Shown: in pieces, positions 5,846 to 7,025 of the stretch
Layout of the letters: every line of letters begins with the position of its first letter
How positions within the stretch are numbered: the stretch's first letter is position 1
Origin: Woronichinia sp035285405
GTDB lineage: Bacteria > Cyanobacteriota > Cyanobacteriia > Cyanobacteriales > Microcystaceae
DNA: 7,025 bases
Assembly: GCA_035285405.1 (NCBI GenBank)
Contig: JAYKJI010000016.1
Span: 1-7,025, forward strand
Direction: 5' to 3'
Made by a program: the position numbers and the translations under genes
Notes under the pieces: model-generated
What the model was told of the DNA's origin: nothing
The model's input: the letters and a program-made list of their open reading frames with translations, nothing else
The model's database searches: none

Positions 5846-5869
5846 AAATAAAGATTTACGGATTTACAG
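5846..5869. repeat. Short 8-bp repeat array downstream of the partition genes
   Basis: Three consecutive 8-base units, AAATAAAG, ATTTACGG and ATTTACAG, lie at 5846-5853, 5854-5861 and 5862-5869. They have the same consensus and orientation as the longer array in front of the ParA gene. The two arrays therefore bracket the two partition genes. Binding by the ribbon-helix-helix protein is the obvious role. The array is short, so part of the match could be chance. Confidence 0.55.
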
Positions 5870-5887
5870 AAACTTGTGTTTAAAGAA

Positions 5888-6130
5888 TTAAAGATAGTTA
5901 CGTTCTAAAAGCTCTCGAAGTAAATCAGCCATCGGAACCCCTTGCTCAACAGATTTCATCTTGATTGCCCGATGCAAAGTCTCAGGAATATCTAACGTTA
6001 GACGCTTCATCTTCGGTTTCTCCTGAGGAAGGGTCTCTGTTTCAACCGTTCGAGTCTCAACCCATTGATCTACGTTAGAACTGACAGACGGAATGGGCTT
6101 AGTTCCAATACTTACCTTTTTAGCCGCCAT
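5888..6130 (-). CDS. ParG-like ribbon-helix-helix partition protein
   Basis: This 80-aa protein has a flexible, charged N-terminal half (1-40) and a ribbon-helix-helix fold in its second half. The strand is MKRLTLDIP (41-49), followed by helices at about 50-61 (ETLHRAIKMKSV) and 66-78 (PMADLLRELLERN). Length and layout match ParG-type centromere-binding proteins (about 76 aa). These dimerise, bind the partition site through the strand, repress their own operon and stimulate the ATPase through the mobile N-terminal tail. The gene overlaps the end of the ParA gene by 11 bases. Its ATG is preceded by AAGGAG (6141-6146) at 10 bases, so the start is well supported. An antitoxin of the same fold is the alternative, but no toxin gene is present and the ATPase partner favours partition. 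Confidence 0.85.
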   Translation of the reverse strand: MAAKKVSIGTKPIPSVSSNVDQWVETRTVETETLPQEKPKMKRLTLDIPETLHRAIKMKSVEQGVPMADLLRELLERNYL

Positions 6131-6749
6131 AACTTAACAACTCCTTAACTAAAGCTTTGATTTCCTTGGCTGCTTGTCCTTTTGGCTCTGTTTCCAATAC
6201 CGTCTGACCTGTAGCAGCCGACTCTGCCAGCGCAACCCGTTGGCAAATTTGAGACTTAGCAATGGGAATACTGTAATTACTTAGGGCTTCCCCCACATCC
6301 CTCCCAATAGCCGTATTTACGATTTTACGATTAATTACAAATAATGCTTTCAGGCTTTCTTTAAATACAGAAGCCTCATTAATCAAATTAATCACTTCCT
6401 GGGCAGCCCAAACATCATAGGGAGACGGTTGAACAGGAATTACAATTAAGTCCGAAGCAATAATTCCAGAGCGGGACAACTCCGAAACTCGCGGCGGCCC
6501 ATCAATGACCACATGGGCATAGTCAGAGGCAATACTAGGCAAATCTCGATGAATCGTGGGCCGATCCAAAGCCATCACCGTAAAGGGAGGTTCACTCTCC
6601 CTCGCAGCCGCCCAATCCCTAGCCGAACCCTGGGGGTCAGTGTCCAGTAGCAAAACTTTTTCTTTGGCAGAACTCAACACATAACTGATATGAATTGCCA
6701 ACGTTGTCTTGCCAACTCCACCCTTTTGATTTTGAACAGCAATAATCAT
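6120..6749 (-). CDS. parA: Small ParA-family partition ATPase (ParF-like, type Ib)
   Basis: This 209-aa protein has the deviant Walker A motif K9-GGVGKTT16, the Walker A' motif LLLDTDPQGS with D36 and D38, and the Walker B strand VVIDGPP with D83. It lacks the N-terminal helix-turn-helix domain of the large type Ia ParA proteins. Its length is close to that of ParF (about 206 aa). Such ATPases bind the nucleoid when ATP-bound and pull or position plasmid copies through the centromere-binding partner, encoded here by the overlapping downstream gene. It starts with ATG directly beside the 8-bp repeat array, which probably also acts as operator. A MinD or chromosomal role is unlikely given the size, the partner and the neighbouring recombinase. 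Confidence 0.92.
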   Translation of the reverse strand: MIIAVQNQKGGVGKTTLAIHISYVLSSAKEKVLLLDTDPQGSARDWAAARESEPPFTVMALDRPTIHRDLPSIASDYAHVVIDGPPRVSELSRSGIIASDLIVIPVQPSPYDVWAAQEVINLINEASVFKESLKALFVINRKIVNTAIGRDVGEALSNYSIPIAKSQICQRVALAESAATGQTVLETEPKGQAAKEIKALVKELLSYGG

Positions 6750-6752
6750 AAG

Positions 6753-6848
6753 CTTGACAGATTAGCGTATTTACAGATTATCACATTTACGTTTAATTAC
6801 ATCACCGTATTTACGTTTTAACAGATTTACATATTTACAGAAATACAG
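6753..6848. repeat. Array of degenerate 8-bp direct repeats, probable partition site and operator
   Basis: Read in steps of eight from 6753, the sequence shows about twelve units with consensus ATTTACAG or ATTTACGT. Units identical to the ATTTAC core start at 6769, 6785, 6809, 6825 and 6833. Degenerate units in the same register start at 6753, 6761, 6777, 6817 and 6841, and two at 6793 and 6801 are poor. The array ends 3 bases before the ParA start codon, so it must overlap the promoter. Ribbon-helix-helix partition proteins (ParG, Omega) are known to bind short repeats of 7-8 bases cooperatively. That makes this the likely centromere and autoregulatory operator. Iterons for replication are an alternative, but no rep gene is in view. 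Confidence 0.75.
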
Positions 6849-6901
6849 AATTAAGATAATGCGATTAGTCGTAAATAAGGAAATTGGCGGCGATCGCCTA
6901 T

Positions 6902-7025
6902 CTAAATCAAATCCGCAAAAATTCCAGTGACTTCTGCCTGGTGCTGATGGCGGTTGTCATCGTAAATCATCAAAGTGTTCAAATTCTTATGTCGGCTCAA
7001 CTTCTGCACTTTCCGAGTATCCCCA
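6902..7025 (-). CDS. C-terminal end of a tyrosine recombinase / integrase (partial)
   Basis: The minus strand is open from the window edge to a TAG at 6902-6904, giving the final 40 residues. They include VQKLSRHKNLNTLMIYDDNR, which matches the end of the catalytic domain of XerC/D-like and phage-type integrases. The LSRH segment carries the second histidine region, and the Tyr of MIYDD is the DNA-cleaving nucleophile. The remainder (HQAEVTGIFADLI) is a short C-terminal tail. The Arg, Lys and first His residues lie outside the window. The gene is on the same strand as the partition genes, 152 bases upstream of the ParA start. It may serve plasmid dimer resolution or integration. A HIP1 octamer (6890-6897) sits just past its stop. 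Confidence 0.82.
   Translation of the reverse strand, partial: GDTRKVQKLSRHKNLNTLMIYDDNRHQHQAEVTGIFADLI

Larger units (their letters stand above)
5571..5887. other. Intergenic region between terpenoid/glycine-rich operon and partition genes
   Basis: This 317-base gap has no convincing gene. Plus-strand frames here are short and interrupted; one runs through TALTKIAMTAIRARSPVVKT and meets a TGA. It holds the probable promoter region of the minus-strand operon at the left, an 18-base exact copy of part of the prenyltransferase-like gene (5630-5647), a hairpin (5732-5764) and the short 8-bp repeat array (5846-5869). The GC-richer middle (about 5725-5800) differs from its AT-rich sides. It may be a remnant of inserted DNA or a structured element. 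Confidence 0.5.

Noticed and set aside
6779..6785. TATCACA, an exact match to the Omega heptad WATCACW
   Set aside because: It occurs only once in the array, whereas Omega sites need several tandem heptads. The 8-base ATTTAC register explains the region better.
6961..6967. CGTAAAT, an inverted match to the ATTTACG repeat core
   Set aside because: It encodes the IYD of the recombinase active site, so coding constraint explains it. It is also outside the 8-base register.
1..7025. CRISPR arrays, tRNA or rRNA genes and complete insertion sequences
   Set aside because: I saw no spaced identical repeats of CRISPR length, no tRNA-like cloverleaf sequence and no transposase with terminal inverted repeats.

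Overview
The window looks like a piece of a cyanobacterial plasmid or other mobile replicon. Four HIP1 octamers (GCGATCGC at 1192, 3409, 3618 and 6890) point to a cyanobacterium. The right end carries the end of a tyrosine recombinase (6902-7025), a small ParA ATPase (6120-6749) and an overlapping ribbon-helix-helix gene (5888-6130). Together these form a ParF/ParG-type plasmid partition cassette. The cassette is bordered by an array of degenerate 8-bp repeats upstream of the ATPase gene (about 6753-6848). A shorter array in the same register lies beyond the second gene (about 5846-5869). These are probable centromere/operator sites.

The centre and left hold seven genes, all on the minus strand, running from 5570 down to 407 with gaps of only 2-64 bases. 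They look like one operon. In order of transcription they are: a 220-aa protein with beta-solenoid-like strand motifs; a 51-aa protein with a similar motif; a 226-aa glycine-rich protein mixing collagen-like Gly-X-Y and Gly-Gly-X repeats; a 339-aa protein that I read as a divergent ABBA-fold (DMATS-like) prenyltransferase; a 125-aa DCC/DUF393 thiol-disulfide protein with CxxC; a 283-aa phytanoyl-CoA-dioxygenase-family Fe(II)/2-oxoglutarate oxygenase; and a 392-aa single-domain class II terpene cyclase (squalene-hopene-cyclase C-terminal-like, with a DxDD motif).

The enzyme set (prenyl transfer, protonation-initiated cyclisation, hydroxylation) is what a meroterpenoid pathway needs. The unusual part is that the presumed prenyltransferase gene starts 2 bases after the stop of the glycine-rich protein gene. 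The operon therefore joins structural or surface-type proteins to terpenoid-tailoring enzymes. Either the terpenoid product works with these proteins, or one of the proteins is itself the substrate. The sequence does not settle which.

The left edge (1-264) is the 3' end of an unidentified plus-strand gene, convergent with the operon. Between them lies an imperfect inverted repeat (344-399) that could terminate transcription. The 5571-5887 gap between operon and partition cassette has no convincing gene. It holds the presumed operon promoter region, an 8-bp hairpin stem, part of the short 8-bp repeat array and an 18-bp exact copy of a segment of the prenyltransferase-like gene.
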